Shown in pieces: positions 24,001-32,264 of a stretch of DNA of 64,000 bases. The stretch spans positions 1 to 64,000 of the forward strand of contig NZ_QRZF01000020.1 in the NCBI RefSeq assembly GCF_003464595.1. Reading direction: 5' to 3'. Both the position numbers and the translations under genes were made by a program. This DNA is from Bacteroides intestinalis. Lineage in GTDB: Bacteria > Bacteroidota > Bacteroidia > Bacteroidales > Bacteroidaceae. Below the pieces are notes generated by a model. The model saw nothing but the letters and a program-made list of their open reading frames with translations, did not search any database and was not told where the DNA came from. Within the stretch, counting starts at the first letter, position 1; the number at the start of each line of letters is the position of its first letter.

Positions 24001-24609
24001 TGGGAACGTATCATGGCCGTTTGGAACGCAATGACAAATACCATTGATGGGATTATGAGTATCTGCAAAACCATCGAAACGTTAACGGAACTGACTAACA
24101 AACTTGTTAAAGCAAAGGAAGTTGAAGCTGTAATCGATAAGGCTACCGCAGATGAAAAAGTTGTAAATGCTGCTCAGGGTGCTGCGGCAACCATTGCCGA
24201 GGCACAGGTAGAAAAGTCCGCAGCTACTACCGAAGTTGCAGCCAATACCGCTAAGGGTGCGAGTGCTGCGGGTGCAAGTGCTGCGAGTTTACCATTCCCT
24301 TGGAATATCGTCGCCATTGGTGGTGCCATCGCTGCCGCTATCGCTGCTTTTGCTGTCATCCCAAAGTTTGCCAGTGGTGGTATTATTGCCGGTGGTCCAA
24401 CATCCGGAGATAAGATTTTGGCCCGGGTTAACGCCGGAGAAATGATATTGAACGGCAGGCAGCAATCCAACTTGCTTGAGGCAATCAATTCGGGTAAACT
24501 TAATTCTATGCAAAATCAATCGGTTAGTATCGGTTTCGACAAAGTACGCGGATCAGACATTTATCTCTCATTAAAAAACTACATGAAATCAACCAATAAG
24601 AAGTTATGA
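21022..24609 (+). CDS. Tail tape measure protein
   Basis: This 1195-residue protein sets tail length. Residues about 60-330 match the phage minor tail/TP901 core domain (ESSISKLSAILGTTPDKIKALTENAKKLGETTKYTAAEAANLQIELAKLGFT). Hydrophobic segments lie near residues 350-375, 488-510 and 1090-1110, and long charged coiled-coil tracts fill the rest. The Ala-rich 1060-1105 stretch and the ending NAGEMILNGRQQSNLLEAI are typical C-terminal features. No obvious muralytic domain is present. Predicted tail length at about 1.5 angstrom per residue is roughly 180 nm. Confidence 0.95.
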   Translation: MAGKLSFSIAINLLTEQFKRGANQVKSAFDGMKKQILGFAAILGIGGMGLRNFIETTSAFESSISKLSAILGTTPDKIKALTENAKKLGETTKYTAAEAANLQIELAKLGFTKNEILSATESVLKFAQATDAGLAEAAALAGASLRMFGAEASESKRYVSAMSIATTKSALSFNYLAAALPTVGPVAKAFNFTIEDTMALLGKLADSGFDASSAATATRNILLNLADSGGKLATALGGPVKTLPELVSGLQKLKDKGVDLNTTLQLTDKRSVAAFNAFLQSADSIVPLREAITGVEGDLDQMASTMGDNVKGAMAGLGSAWEALIIKLSESTNGPLKDMINWFTQLLRDIKSGFSGLVAFVITLVSGKLIQVIGGFFKTQWNFITTTVSKAKIAEEQKLLLTQKRIEAEKVLEATKTAYETMENGKRLVSKSQLAKAEKALNAASLAEKRAIDAAKIASDKATALQTTTIWGKTANTIKLAWAKVAITLKLLWSAVWPMALITAIGVVIGKIVNMREEAKRVKNIFSEYEKELQKAGNTSEVSRMQSLLKIMTDRKSKQAEINSAQAELKKIVDGEKLTQEELVKKVKERIALLKEAAMAEAAFSTVGEYTERNAKLAGDAGLSEKAMGRLAKLYAGRMTSKENYHAYLRAQREEAEKSGNRENLNWYKIEDKFPEFYENLKVIDNAIKRGGEHLAQTVTVLDTDDDDPDDDPEQTNLQKAEEEYRASLQKYKNQLESGAITQNKYNEEIDKLNSDTVVKLGGILGKSADANEIYVSALLGTLNPRVTQSAKAQAELSSVQETYTKAAELAKVKLDKKLISEDEYRQAIIDAALAAANSAVSIEKIGDAADNFVKEMQGVIGENLQKNFQMPKLRQRDTTFDYKKTETDKLSEKVDIWIEYRDNLKEKLNGVKDKTSDLAKEIQTELNSAIQNTNDFEKALKIAQVRQDVKDFSKELNESLYSGVKNIASSSDRMVSAFENLRDVMNDVDASGWERIMAVWNAMTNTIDGIMSICKTIETLTELTNKLVKAKEVEAVIDKATADEKVVNAAQGAAATIAEAQVEKSAATTEVAANTAKGASAAGASAASLPFPWNIVAIGGAIAAAIAAFAVIPKFASGGIIAGGPTSGDKILARVNAGEMILNGRQQSNLLEAINSGKLNSMQNQSVSIGFDKVRGSDIYLSLKNYMKSTNKKL

Positions 24610-26681
24610 GCTACGGATTAATCTATACAGTACCATTCGCCACTTTGGATAATATTCCTTGTGTGGTGGAGATTGAGAAGGACGGATACGAAGGGGGATC
24701 GACGGAGTTGACACCCGGTGTCACTCCGTTCACCATAGATATTAATAGCGAGGAGTTTCTTTATACTCCTACCCGGTTCTCAACAGCAAAGCTACAGATT
24801 GTTGGAAGTGATTATCTCCAATCCCTTTTCTCGACTGCCTATCGAGAATATCGGGTAACACTTATCAAGGATGGCGTAATAACTTGGTGCGGCTTTATTA
24901 AGCCGGAATTGTACACTCAGGATTATACCTCCGAAAAATTCATTCTTGAAATAGAATGCATTTCATCGATGTCAGTACTGGAGTTTATTGATTACACAAT
25001 AGAAGGAGACAGTAAGGATTTTGTTTCATTATGGCGTCTATTGCAGCGTTGTGTCTCCACGGCAATCGGTCGTTATACTTCCGTTTACATTCCTCATGTA
25101 TATGCTTCCAGCAAAGTAGCTTACACGACCGGTGAAAATGTACTTGCCAACATGACGCTAAGTGAACAGGACTTCTTTGATGAAGATGATAAACCTATGA
25201 AACTAAAGGAGGTACTGGAAGAAGTCTGCAAGTTCCTCAACTGGACATGTGTCGACTGGAAAGGCAGTCTTTACTTTGTCGATGTGGATCACTCTGGAGT
25301 ATATTACAAGTATAATGCTATGATGACAAGTAAGGCCGATGCCCAGATCAATGAATTGCTTGTTCAGGATATTGGTTTTGCCGGAGGTAACCATTCTTTG
25401 GATGTCCTTCCCGGTTTTAATAAGGTGACAGTAAAATGCAGCAACTATTCGGTTGGGCAAATGCTGCAGGAAGAAGATTTCAATGATTTAGAAGAACTGT
25501 CAACTATTGACAACAAAACATCTGATAATAAGAAGGCGTGCCGTTCGGTTTACTTATATCCTGACGCGTGGAATTGCCTATTGTATAGAGATGGAAGCAT
25601 TATTGACAATAGCATGCTGTCATCTGTTAAAGACATAGCTCCATCATTAGACGGGGCTATGTTAATGAAATACTGTGTATACGAACAAGAAAAGGATGCG
25701 AATGGGGTTTGGCAACCCAATATTCATGATTATTCCTTTATAAATGCAATACGGGTACGCTTTCCCTTAAAAGGTACTCCTGGGGTATTTAACCTTATTA
25801 ATTATAAAGTACTTACTTTTAAAGGTGCATCTGCAACGTATATGGATTGTGCACTCGGTATTAATGCTACAGTAAAGGTTATCAAAGACAATGACATGCT
25901 ACCTTGGGGAAACAGCGCAGCCGGATATGCACGAAATTCATTAAGATGCCAAATACGTATAGGTAATGAATATTACGGCAACCATTTTGGAGATAGCTTT
26001 CATGGCTTTACTTGGGCAGAAGATCCTATGAATTTTGTCATATTGAACCTTGACAGTTGGAATAATGACGGAAAGCTTGAATGGTTGACTCTTCCGAATG
26101 ATAAGACTTTGGATATGCCTTATAATGGATTAAGCGGCCTAATCGTTCCTATTGACCGGCCGATCTCTGGAGAACTTGAATTCAACTTATTAGTATACAA
26201 CCGCCAAGGGGATGGATCGAGGGGAGATATGACGGGAATCATAATCAAAGACTTTAGTGTAAAAATCCAGAATAAAGATAATATATCAAAATCAGATAAT
26301 GATTCGGACAGAACTTACGAAAATGTTCTCAACGAGAATTATATCAATGAACTGGATGAAATCGAATTTAAGATGTCTTCTTACAATGAAGATGGAGCAT
26401 GCTATAGCAAAGTATTATTAGATGGTGATTATCTGAAAGATAACCTATACAACTGCATTCTCGATGACGCTATTCGTCCCGAGGAAATGATGATCACCCG
26501 CTGTATTAATCATTATAGTGCCACCCGTATTAAACTTACTCAGGAAATAAAAGAGCATGCAGATTTATCTCCGATAACGAGATTGTCCGACACTTTTTTG
26601 GTTGATAAGAAATTCATCTGTACAGGTGGTACAATCGATTGTCAGATGAATAAGTTCGAATGCGTAATGATTGAGATTTAA
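24606..26681 (+). CDS. Tail tip protein (distal tail/baseplate hub-like)
   Basis: A 691-residue protein coupled to the tape measure gene by a four-base overlap, the usual place of the distal tail or hub protein. The N-terminal 120 residues (FATLDNIPCVVEIEKDGYEGGSTELTPG, then FSTAKLQIVGSDY) form a beta-sandwich typical of Bacteroidales phage tip proteins, and the long C-terminal part is strand-rich. Copy D of the dispersed motif lies in its last 100 bases and encodes SDTFLVDK, matching the portal N-terminus. Confidence 0.8.
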   Translation: MSYGLIYTVPFATLDNIPCVVEIEKDGYEGGSTELTPGVTPFTIDINSEEFLYTPTRFSTAKLQIVGSDYLQSLFSTAYREYRVTLIKDGVITWCGFIKPELYTQDYTSEKFILEIECISSMSVLEFIDYTIEGDSKDFVSLWRLLQRCVSTAIGRYTSVYIPHVYASSKVAYTTGENVLANMTLSEQDFFDEDDKPMKLKEVLEEVCKFLNWTCVDWKGSLYFVDVDHSGVYYKYNAMMTSKADAQINELLVQDIGFAGGNHSLDVLPGFNKVTVKCSNYSVGQMLQEEDFNDLEELSTIDNKTSDNKKACRSVYLYPDAWNCLLYRDGSIIDNSMLSSVKDIAPSLDGAMLMKYCVYEQEKDANGVWQPNIHDYSFINAIRVRFPLKGTPGVFNLINYKVLTFKGASATYMDCALGINATVKVIKDNDMLPWGNSAAGYARNSLRCQIRIGNEYYGNHFGDSFHGFTWAEDPMNFVILNLDSWNNDGKLEWLTLPNDKTLDMPYNGLSGLIVPIDRPISGELEFNLLVYNRQGDGSRGDMTGIIIKDFSVKIQNKDNISKSDNDSDRTYENVLNENYINELDEIEFKMSSYNEDGACYSKVLLDGDYLKDNLYNCILDDAIRPEEMMITRCINHYSATRIKLTQEIKEHADLSPITRLSDTFLVDKKFICTGGTIDCQMNKFECVMIEI
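26584..26604 (+). repeat. Dispersed boundary motif, copy D (end of tail-tip gene)
   Basis: TGTCCGACA, six bases, TGGTTG: 21 bases identical to copy B at the portal start, 11.4 kb away, in the same reading frame (SDTFLV). It is 77 bases before the stop codon of the tail-tip gene. Confidence 0.78.
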
Positions 26682-26685
26682 AAAG

Positions 26686-27582
26686 ATGAAGAAGGTTACT
26701 GTCATATCAAAAACTATTCCTACAAAGCCTCGGTCGGGGAATTATCCCGTCGGGTCAACGGTTGTGCGTACAGGTGGTGGTTCGGGAGGTGGCAATACAA
26801 CCGTTGTTACGGGTAGCGCAGCTTTGGAAGCAGAAATAACTTCTAATGCAGCAAAAACAGGGCACATCGAAGCCGGTCAGGTTCTACCAAAAGGTATGAC
26901 ATTTACTCAGTTCGTCAAAGCCTTACTTTTTAAACCTACACCTGCTACACTTGAAGGTAGGTTGACAACCGGTAATGACGTTGAATATGGTACTTCGAAA
27001 GGACAAATAAACTATACTGCCACGCGCCATGGAAACGGTGAAATGACGAAATCCTTCTATGAAAATGATGAAAGTAACAAACTTGAATTTTCCACGGAAG
27101 TGAACGGTGTACAAACTGCTATGCGTGCTTTATCCGGCATATATACACAAGGAGAAACTTATAAGGCTACTGTTGTTTATGCTGCGAGTGAAGACGGATC
27201 AATACCGGAAACGACCTTGAACAATTCTATTACTGTGAATGTGCGCAGGAGGTGGTTTGCGGGGGTGGTCAGTGCGATTCCTACGACTTCTTCCCAGGTA
27301 CGTGCATTATCGGCGAGTGGGCTGTATGCCGGTGCCGGCACGTATAAGTTCACTATTGGCAATTATAAGACTTTCGTCATCTGTATTCCTGCCGGAACCA
27401 TTAAGGAAGTCTCGTTGGATAGGTATCAATATAACTTCATGGACTTGGATTCTGCCGCTACACCACACAAAATCAGCGTGGAGGGTGCAAATGGATCAGC
27501 CGCCGTGGAATATACCATGTATGTGTTCACTTCCGCCACGACAAGTACTGAGACGGATAATTTCACCTTTAAAACAAATTAG
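26686..27582 (+). CDS. Putative tail/baseplate structural protein
   Basis: A 298-residue beta-rich protein between tail tip and fibre genes. I start at ATG 26686 (MKKVTVISKTIPTKPRSG); an upstream TTG at 26671 would overlap the preceding gene. A Gly-rich spacer (TGGGSGGGN, residues about 30-40) separates an N-terminal anchor from the body, which has several repeated strand patterns (ATLEGRLTTGNDVEYG and YTATRHGNGE). No enzymatic motif. Confidence 0.7.
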   Translation: MKKVTVISKTIPTKPRSGNYPVGSTVVRTGGGSGGGNTTVVTGSAALEAEITSNAAKTGHIEAGQVLPKGMTFTQFVKALLFKPTPATLEGRLTTGNDVEYGTSKGQINYTATRHGNGEMTKSFYENDESNKLEFSTEVNGVQTAMRALSGIYTQGETYKATVVYAASEDGSIPETTLNNSITVNVRRRWFAGVVSAIPTTSSQVRALSASGLYAGAGTYKFTIGNYKTFVICIPAGTIKEVSLDRYQYNFMDLDSAATPHKISVEGANGSAAVEYTMYVFTSATTSTETDNFTFKTN

Positions 27583-27584
27583 TT

Positions 27585-30101
27585 ATGGCACTGGATATAA
27601 AAGGGGACAGCTTTGCAGGTCGATACAAAAGAGTGAATGATTACCCTATTGATACTACAGATATATGGGATACATACAATCACGCTCTTGTATATGCACG
27701 TAATACAGATAGTGTAGCGTATGTGCCTTATGCCGGGCAGATTGTTTCCGTGGTGGAAGATGGGGCGATTTATAAGTTGGAGAAAGATGACAGCATCTCT
27801 GAGGCTGATGGAAAGAAACATTTTAAACTGGTTCTTATTGGTAGCAAAAATGATAATGATGACCGGTATCTGCGCCGGGATGTGGCAGAAACAGTTCAAA
27901 AGCTGATGACCTTCCTTGAAGGTATCAACGTAAAAGGTACTGCGACCTTGGAAGAGATCACTTTGCTAAAGAATATAGTATCGAAGAACTTTGCTGCCGG
28001 TGGTAGTGGTTTTGGCATCTACCAAGATGCGGATGGAAACTATCATCTGGATATTGATTTCGTGGATATCAGGAAGAAACTTAATGTCGAAGAGATACAG
28101 GTCCAGCGTTCAACCTATATCGGTGGAAAACAATACAACACGGCTGCAGGTATCATCTGTAAGAAAGTGGAGGATATAGGCGGAAGTTACAGATGCTATT
28201 TTAGCACAACAGATGCTGAGGGTAGGACAGTCAGGAATACTTTTGCGGTAGGCGACTTGGCGATCAGTGAGACTTTTGCCTTAAAAACCGGAACAACTTT
28301 TTATTGGCGTTACGTGAGTGGCTGTGGCGATGACTACATTGACTTATCCAAGAAAGATTGCGCATCAGGAAGTGATGTGCCTGCCGTAGGAGACAATATC
28401 GTACAGTTGGGCAACCGTACGGATACCAGTCGTCAAGGCGCAATTGTCTGGGACAGCGTAACGGCAGGAGGTCCTTATGTGCGGATATATAATGGAATTG
28501 GAGCCGACGGGACTTATACGATGCCTGAACCACTTATTGATTTCAATACTGTGCTGAGTGAAATTACGGCCAAGTTTGTTAACCAGGCAACCGGAAAGGA
28601 TATCGACGAAACTATTGAAGACCTGCAGACGGATGTAGACCTTGTTAAGGAACAGACGGATAGGGAGTATACACTTTGGTTTTTTGATTACGCTCCGACA
28701 CTAAATAATATACCGGCTTCAGAGTGGACAACAGAAGCTTTAAAAACGATGCACGACCAAGATATGTTCTATAACCGTTTAACAGGTAAGGGCTATCGTT
28801 TTGAGGCGGGCGTTTGGTCTGAAATTACCGACCATCTGACGTTGAAGGCTCTGGAAGATGCTGCTAAAGCGCAAGATACAGCCGACGGCAAGCGGCGTGT
28901 TTTTGTGGAGCAGCCTACAACAGATTCGGAATATGATGTCGGTGATCTCTGGGTAAATGCTACCTATAACGATGGTATAGTTAAGTATAAGAATGACTCC
29001 CTCGTCTGCAAGACTGCAAAAGTTAAAGGAACTGCTTTTAGTATTTCTCATTGGAATCCTTCGTCTACTGCTACAACGGCCTATCTTGAAAACCTTAGCG
29101 ATCAGATTATACTTGCCGTAACTAATTCCAATGATGGAATAGAGGCTGCAAAAGAGATTGCCAGACAAGGCATCAGTGATGCATACGACGCTGCTCAGGA
29201 TGCCTTGAAAGCATTGGGTATCGCACAAGGAGCTCAGAATGCAGCAGATAAGAATACTTCCGCTATCCAAGTGACAGAAAAATCCATTGCTGCACTTGTA
29301 GAAGGTATTCATTTCAATAGCGCAGGCAATATTACGAATATCAATACATCCGGATTAATAACCACAGCAGACTTTTCGGCACTGTATGGGAAAGAAATCG
29401 TGTATGATAAGGATGGGCATGTAGACATGACAAAGATGTCCGGTCTTATCACAGAGGCAGGCTTAACAGGGATGTTTTCACAGCTGGCTGATACGAACGG
29501 TTATGTAAAAAAGTCGTATATCGACCTCTTTGTAACTGCGCTTCCTGAAGGTGGATTTCAGAGTAATGCAATAATTGATGCTGACCAGATTCGGTTTAAT
29601 GGGAATATTATGGCAAATGATAGCTTCTCTGTGGATAAGGACGGACTTGTGACCATGAAAAATGCGAATGTGGAAGGGAAAATTGTCTCTAACGCATCAT
29701 TTGTCAGATTTTACACGTTCAAAAATACTGGTGGGTGCTTTTTCTTGAATCCCGCCTATGGCTCTCATTTTATGAATTCAGTTCCTAACCGTATCAGCCA
29801 GGCCAAGTATAAACTTCCGGCGGCAAGTGGCTGTGTGGGATTAAGAATTTCATTGACTATATACAATTCTGCGTCGGCTTCTACGTGGGGATATATTAAC
29901 GTCATTTCAACTGACGGATTTAATCGGCTGGAGCTTGTGAATGAAAAATATGAATATTGTAACACCGTTTCTTTAGATTCCGGCTATACCTATGAATTCA
30001 TATCTTTAGGTGCATATTGGATTCCTTCGAACAATTCGAACATGTCATTTACATACAATGAACTGGGAGATGAAATATATGAAGACCCGGTTCTCTTATA
30101 A
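27585..30101 (+). CDS. Large tail fibre / receptor-binding protein
   Basis: An 838-residue protein, the longest in the fibre block. The N-terminal 120 residues probably attach to the tip, the middle (residues about 330-640) has alternating Ala-rich helices (DAYDAAQDALKALGIAQGAQNAADKN) typical of fibre shafts, and the block QIRFNGNIMANDSFSVDKDGLVTMKNANVEGKI (residues about 665-700) matches a pattern repeated in tip-attached phage fibres. The last 130 residues are aromatic-rich beta structure, likely the receptor-binding tip. Confidence 0.78.
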   Translation: MALDIKGDSFAGRYKRVNDYPIDTTDIWDTYNHALVYARNTDSVAYVPYAGQIVSVVEDGAIYKLEKDDSISEADGKKHFKLVLIGSKNDNDDRYLRRDVAETVQKLMTFLEGINVKGTATLEEITLLKNIVSKNFAAGGSGFGIYQDADGNYHLDIDFVDIRKKLNVEEIQVQRSTYIGGKQYNTAAGIICKKVEDIGGSYRCYFSTTDAEGRTVRNTFAVGDLAISETFALKTGTTFYWRYVSGCGDDYIDLSKKDCASGSDVPAVGDNIVQLGNRTDTSRQGAIVWDSVTAGGPYVRIYNGIGADGTYTMPEPLIDFNTVLSEITAKFVNQATGKDIDETIEDLQTDVDLVKEQTDREYTLWFFDYAPTLNNIPASEWTTEALKTMHDQDMFYNRLTGKGYRFEAGVWSEITDHLTLKALEDAAKAQDTADGKRRVFVEQPTTDSEYDVGDLWVNATYNDGIVKYKNDSLVCKTAKVKGTAFSISHWNPSSTATTAYLENLSDQIILAVTNSNDGIEAAKEIARQGISDAYDAAQDALKALGIAQGAQNAADKNTSAIQVTEKSIAALVEGIHFNSAGNITNINTSGLITTADFSALYGKEIVYDKDGHVDMTKMSGLITEAGLTGMFSQLADTNGYVKKSYIDLFVTALPEGGFQSNAIIDADQIRFNGNIMANDSFSVDKDGLVTMKNANVEGKIVSNASFVRFYTFKNTGGCFFLNPAYGSHFMNSVPNRISQAKYKLPAASGCVGLRISLTIYNSASASTWGYINVISTDGFNRLELVNEKYEYCNTVSLDSGYTYEFISLGAYWIPSNNSNMSFTYNELGDEIYEDPVLL

Positions 30102-30115
30102 AAAAGAAAAATGTT

Positions 30116-30328
30116 ATGGGTTATATCAAGTTTGTAATGAGCATCCGGAAGAGCGATGATGCGGGCAATACCACTCGCGCTGTTATCAGTCGTATTGAAA
30201 GTGATATGGCTGATACCTCCATGCTTGAAACAAACTTGATCATGCACGCATTATCCGCGTCGGGTGGAAAGGTAGAACAGGAAAGCAAGGGGTTCCCCTA
30301 TGATTTTCCTTTAATATTTGGAGAATAA
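30116..30328 (+). CDS. Small phage protein between fibre genes, 70 aa
   Basis: A small polar protein (MGYIKFVMSIRKSDDAGNTTRAVISRIESDMADTS is far longer than any motif I can name). It sits between the fibre gene and the repeat-containing fibre, one base before the latter's ATG. It may be a fibre accessory protein. Function unknown. Confidence 0.6.
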   Translation: MGYIKFVMSIRKSDDAGNTTRAVISRIESDMADTSMLETNLIMHALSASGGKVEQESKGFPYDFPLIFGE

Positions 30329-30329
30329 T

Positions 30330-31220
30330 ATGGAGTTGAATATAGGTACAAAGGAAGAAAATGAAGGCAAGAACTCTAAAGGTCGTTTGTCAGCCAAAGA
30401 ATTCAATCAGATCGTTGATGTCATCCAACAGCTAATTGAAGAAAGTAACACCCTGAAAATGTTCTTTGGCCTGATGGCCGGCATGTTGACTGCTGTCAGA
30501 GAAGATGGTTTTCACTTTAGTGACTCTACTGGCAAAGATGTGATGAACTACACCTATGATGGTTTGGATGCCGCTAAGGTTACGAAACATTTCATCTCTC
30601 TTATCCTAACCACCGGGACCGTCTCTGCCGATATGCTGACAAAGGATGTCGTATCCAAACTTTCGCATATTGTTTCCATAGCTGAAGAGGGGTATCATTT
30701 TTCTGATTCTACTGGCAAGGATGTAATGAACTACACTTCGAAGGGTTTGGATGCTGCTAAAGTCACTGAGCATTTCATTTCTCTTATCTTAAAGAATGGC
30801 TCTGTTACAGCTAAGATGTTGGCAGATGAGATCGTTATGAAAATAGCAAGTCTGGTATCAGTCGAAGAAGAAGGATATCACTTTCCCGATTCTACGGGTA
30901 AAGATGTCATGAATTATACTTCTGAGGGCTTTGACGCTGCACAAGTATCAGAACATTTTGCCTCTCTTATCCTGAAAAGCGGTTCGATAACGACTAAGAT
31001 GTTGGCAAGTGAGATAATCAGCCGGATAGCAAGCCTTGTTTCCGTTGCGGAAGACGGCTTTCATTTTCCCGATTCAAGCGGCAGTGATGTGATGAATTAC
31101 ACTTCGGAGGGTTTTGATGTTGCCAAGGTTTCAGACCATTTTGTCCAGGTATTAAACAAGGCCGGAGTAACGGGTAGCCTTGAATATGAGGTGATAAATG
31201 ATAATGTATATAACTTTTAA
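30330..31220 (+). CDS. Tail fibre protein with four 61-residue repeats
   Basis: A 296-residue protein starting at ATG 30330; a TTG at 30318 is in frame but would overlap the preceding gene. After a helical N-terminus, four repeats begin at residues 59, 120, 181 and 242, each with the pattern [DE]G[FY]HF[SP]DS[TS]G.DVMNYT..G.D.A.V..HF..L. The period is exactly 61 residues (183 bp) and the last copy is shortened. The repeats look like successive modules of a trimeric shaft. Copies 2 and 3 are most alike, suggesting recent internal duplication. Confidence 0.8.
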   Translation: MELNIGTKEENEGKNSKGRLSAKEFNQIVDVIQQLIEESNTLKMFFGLMAGMLTAVREDGFHFSDSTGKDVMNYTYDGLDAAKVTKHFISLILTTGTVSADMLTKDVVSKLSHIVSIAEEGYHFSDSTGKDVMNYTSKGLDAAKVTEHFISLILKNGSVTAKMLADEIVMKIASLVSVEEEGYHFPDSTGKDVMNYTSEGFDAAQVSEHFASLILKSGSITTKMLASEIISRIASLVSVAEDGFHFPDSSGSDVMNYTSEGFDVAKVSDHFVQVLNKAGVTGSLEYEVINDNVYNF

Positions 31221-31231
31221 AACAAAATATT

Positions 31232-32263
31232 ATGTCAGGTATAGCAATCTATGCATCTTCCAATTTGGGTGAGCATTTAAACGTAACCCCTACGCCGATT
31301 GAAACTGTCGGTGTAGTCGGTGTTAGTATTAACGGTGATCTTTCGCCTTATGGCATATCTTCCGTTTACACCGTCACTTATCTGCCTGTCTCCACGACTC
31401 AGAGGGGAGTCACATGGAGTATCCAGTCAGGTAGTGAATATGCTGAAATCAGTTCTGCGGGTATTCTAAGCATAAAAGAAAATGCGAATCAATCTAAGAT
31501 TGTCATTCGTGCGACTTCGACGTATGATATATCTGTTTTTGCTGAAATTACCGTTTCTGCAACCTATTATTCCAGTGGTGTGTCGCGTGCTGTTCAGGAG
31601 TATTGCGACAGAGTAATAGCCGATGGCGGTGTATTGCTGAAAGGGACTGCGTCCAATACTCAGGATGAATATGATGCTCATATGGTTTTATTAGGGACTA
31701 CGCCAAAGCTTGATTTCCTTGGCTATAAGTTAAGTGATGGCGGAGTTGTTGCAAAATTGTATTCTCTTGACAGTACTTATGACTGTGATAACTTGACGAA
31801 TGTTATCGTTCATGATGGTGTCATAACCACTGAAGTAGCCGGAGTGTTAAATTACTCTTCGAACTTTGCAAAAGACGGAACCCTTACATTAACAAAGATG
31901 TATTACGAAGGAAATGTGGTACAGTATGGTGGGAAAGAATCTGTTTTTGTAGGAGGTCTATTGAAAGCCAACTATCAACCTATCATACCAGCTATATTCT
32001 TCATGAGTAATTATATCAGCGTGCAGTATAGTGCCAGTAAATCGTGTTGCAAATCATTCCCTGTGTCTGAGGTCTCAAAGATGTTGATAGAGGTGAATGG
32101 TACTGTCAATATGGATAGTGCTGATTATGTAACGAAACTGATGGTAAATGACGCGGATATCCTCTCCACGAAACAGGACGGCATTGATTATTGGAATGTC
32201 GGCATTAGCGACAGGAGCTTTCTTAAAATTTATAACGGTTTTAAACTCTGTATAGCCGGATAA
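31232..32263 (+). CDS. Tail-associated Ig-like (Big_2) protein
   Basis: A 343-residue protein. Residues about 28-115 form a bacterial Ig-like domain group 2 (VVGVSINGDLS...TVTYLPVSTTQRGVTWSIQSGSEYAEISSAGILSI...KIVIRATSTYD). Such domains on phage tails bind carbohydrate or host surface weakly. The C-terminal 220 residues include a leucine-rich-like segment (CDNLTNVIVHDGVITTEVAGVLNYSSNF). It precedes the phosphoesterase by one base. Confidence 0.75.
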   Translation: MSGIAIYASSNLGEHLNVTPTPIETVGVVGVSINGDLSPYGISSVYTVTYLPVSTTQRGVTWSIQSGSEYAEISSAGILSIKENANQSKIVIRATSTYDISVFAEITVSATYYSSGVSRAVQEYCDRVIADGGVLLKGTASNTQDEYDAHMVLLGTTPKLDFLGYKLSDGGVVAKLYSLDSTYDCDNLTNVIVHDGVITTEVAGVLNYSSNFAKDGTLTLTKMYYEGNVVQYGGKESVFVGGLLKANYQPIIPAIFFMSNYISVQYSASKSCCKSFPVSEVSKMLIEVNGTVNMDSADYVTKLMVNDADILSTKQDGIDYWNVGISDRSFLKIYNGFKLCIAG

Positions 32264-32264
32264 T

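Noticed and set aside
26671..26685. Earlier TTG start for the baseplate-like gene
   Set aside because: It lies within the previous gene, and the ATG at 26686 follows the stop directly.
30504..31220. Regular repeats considered as a CRISPR array
   Set aside because: The period is 183 bp, all copies are in one reading frame, and they encode a repeated fibre domain.
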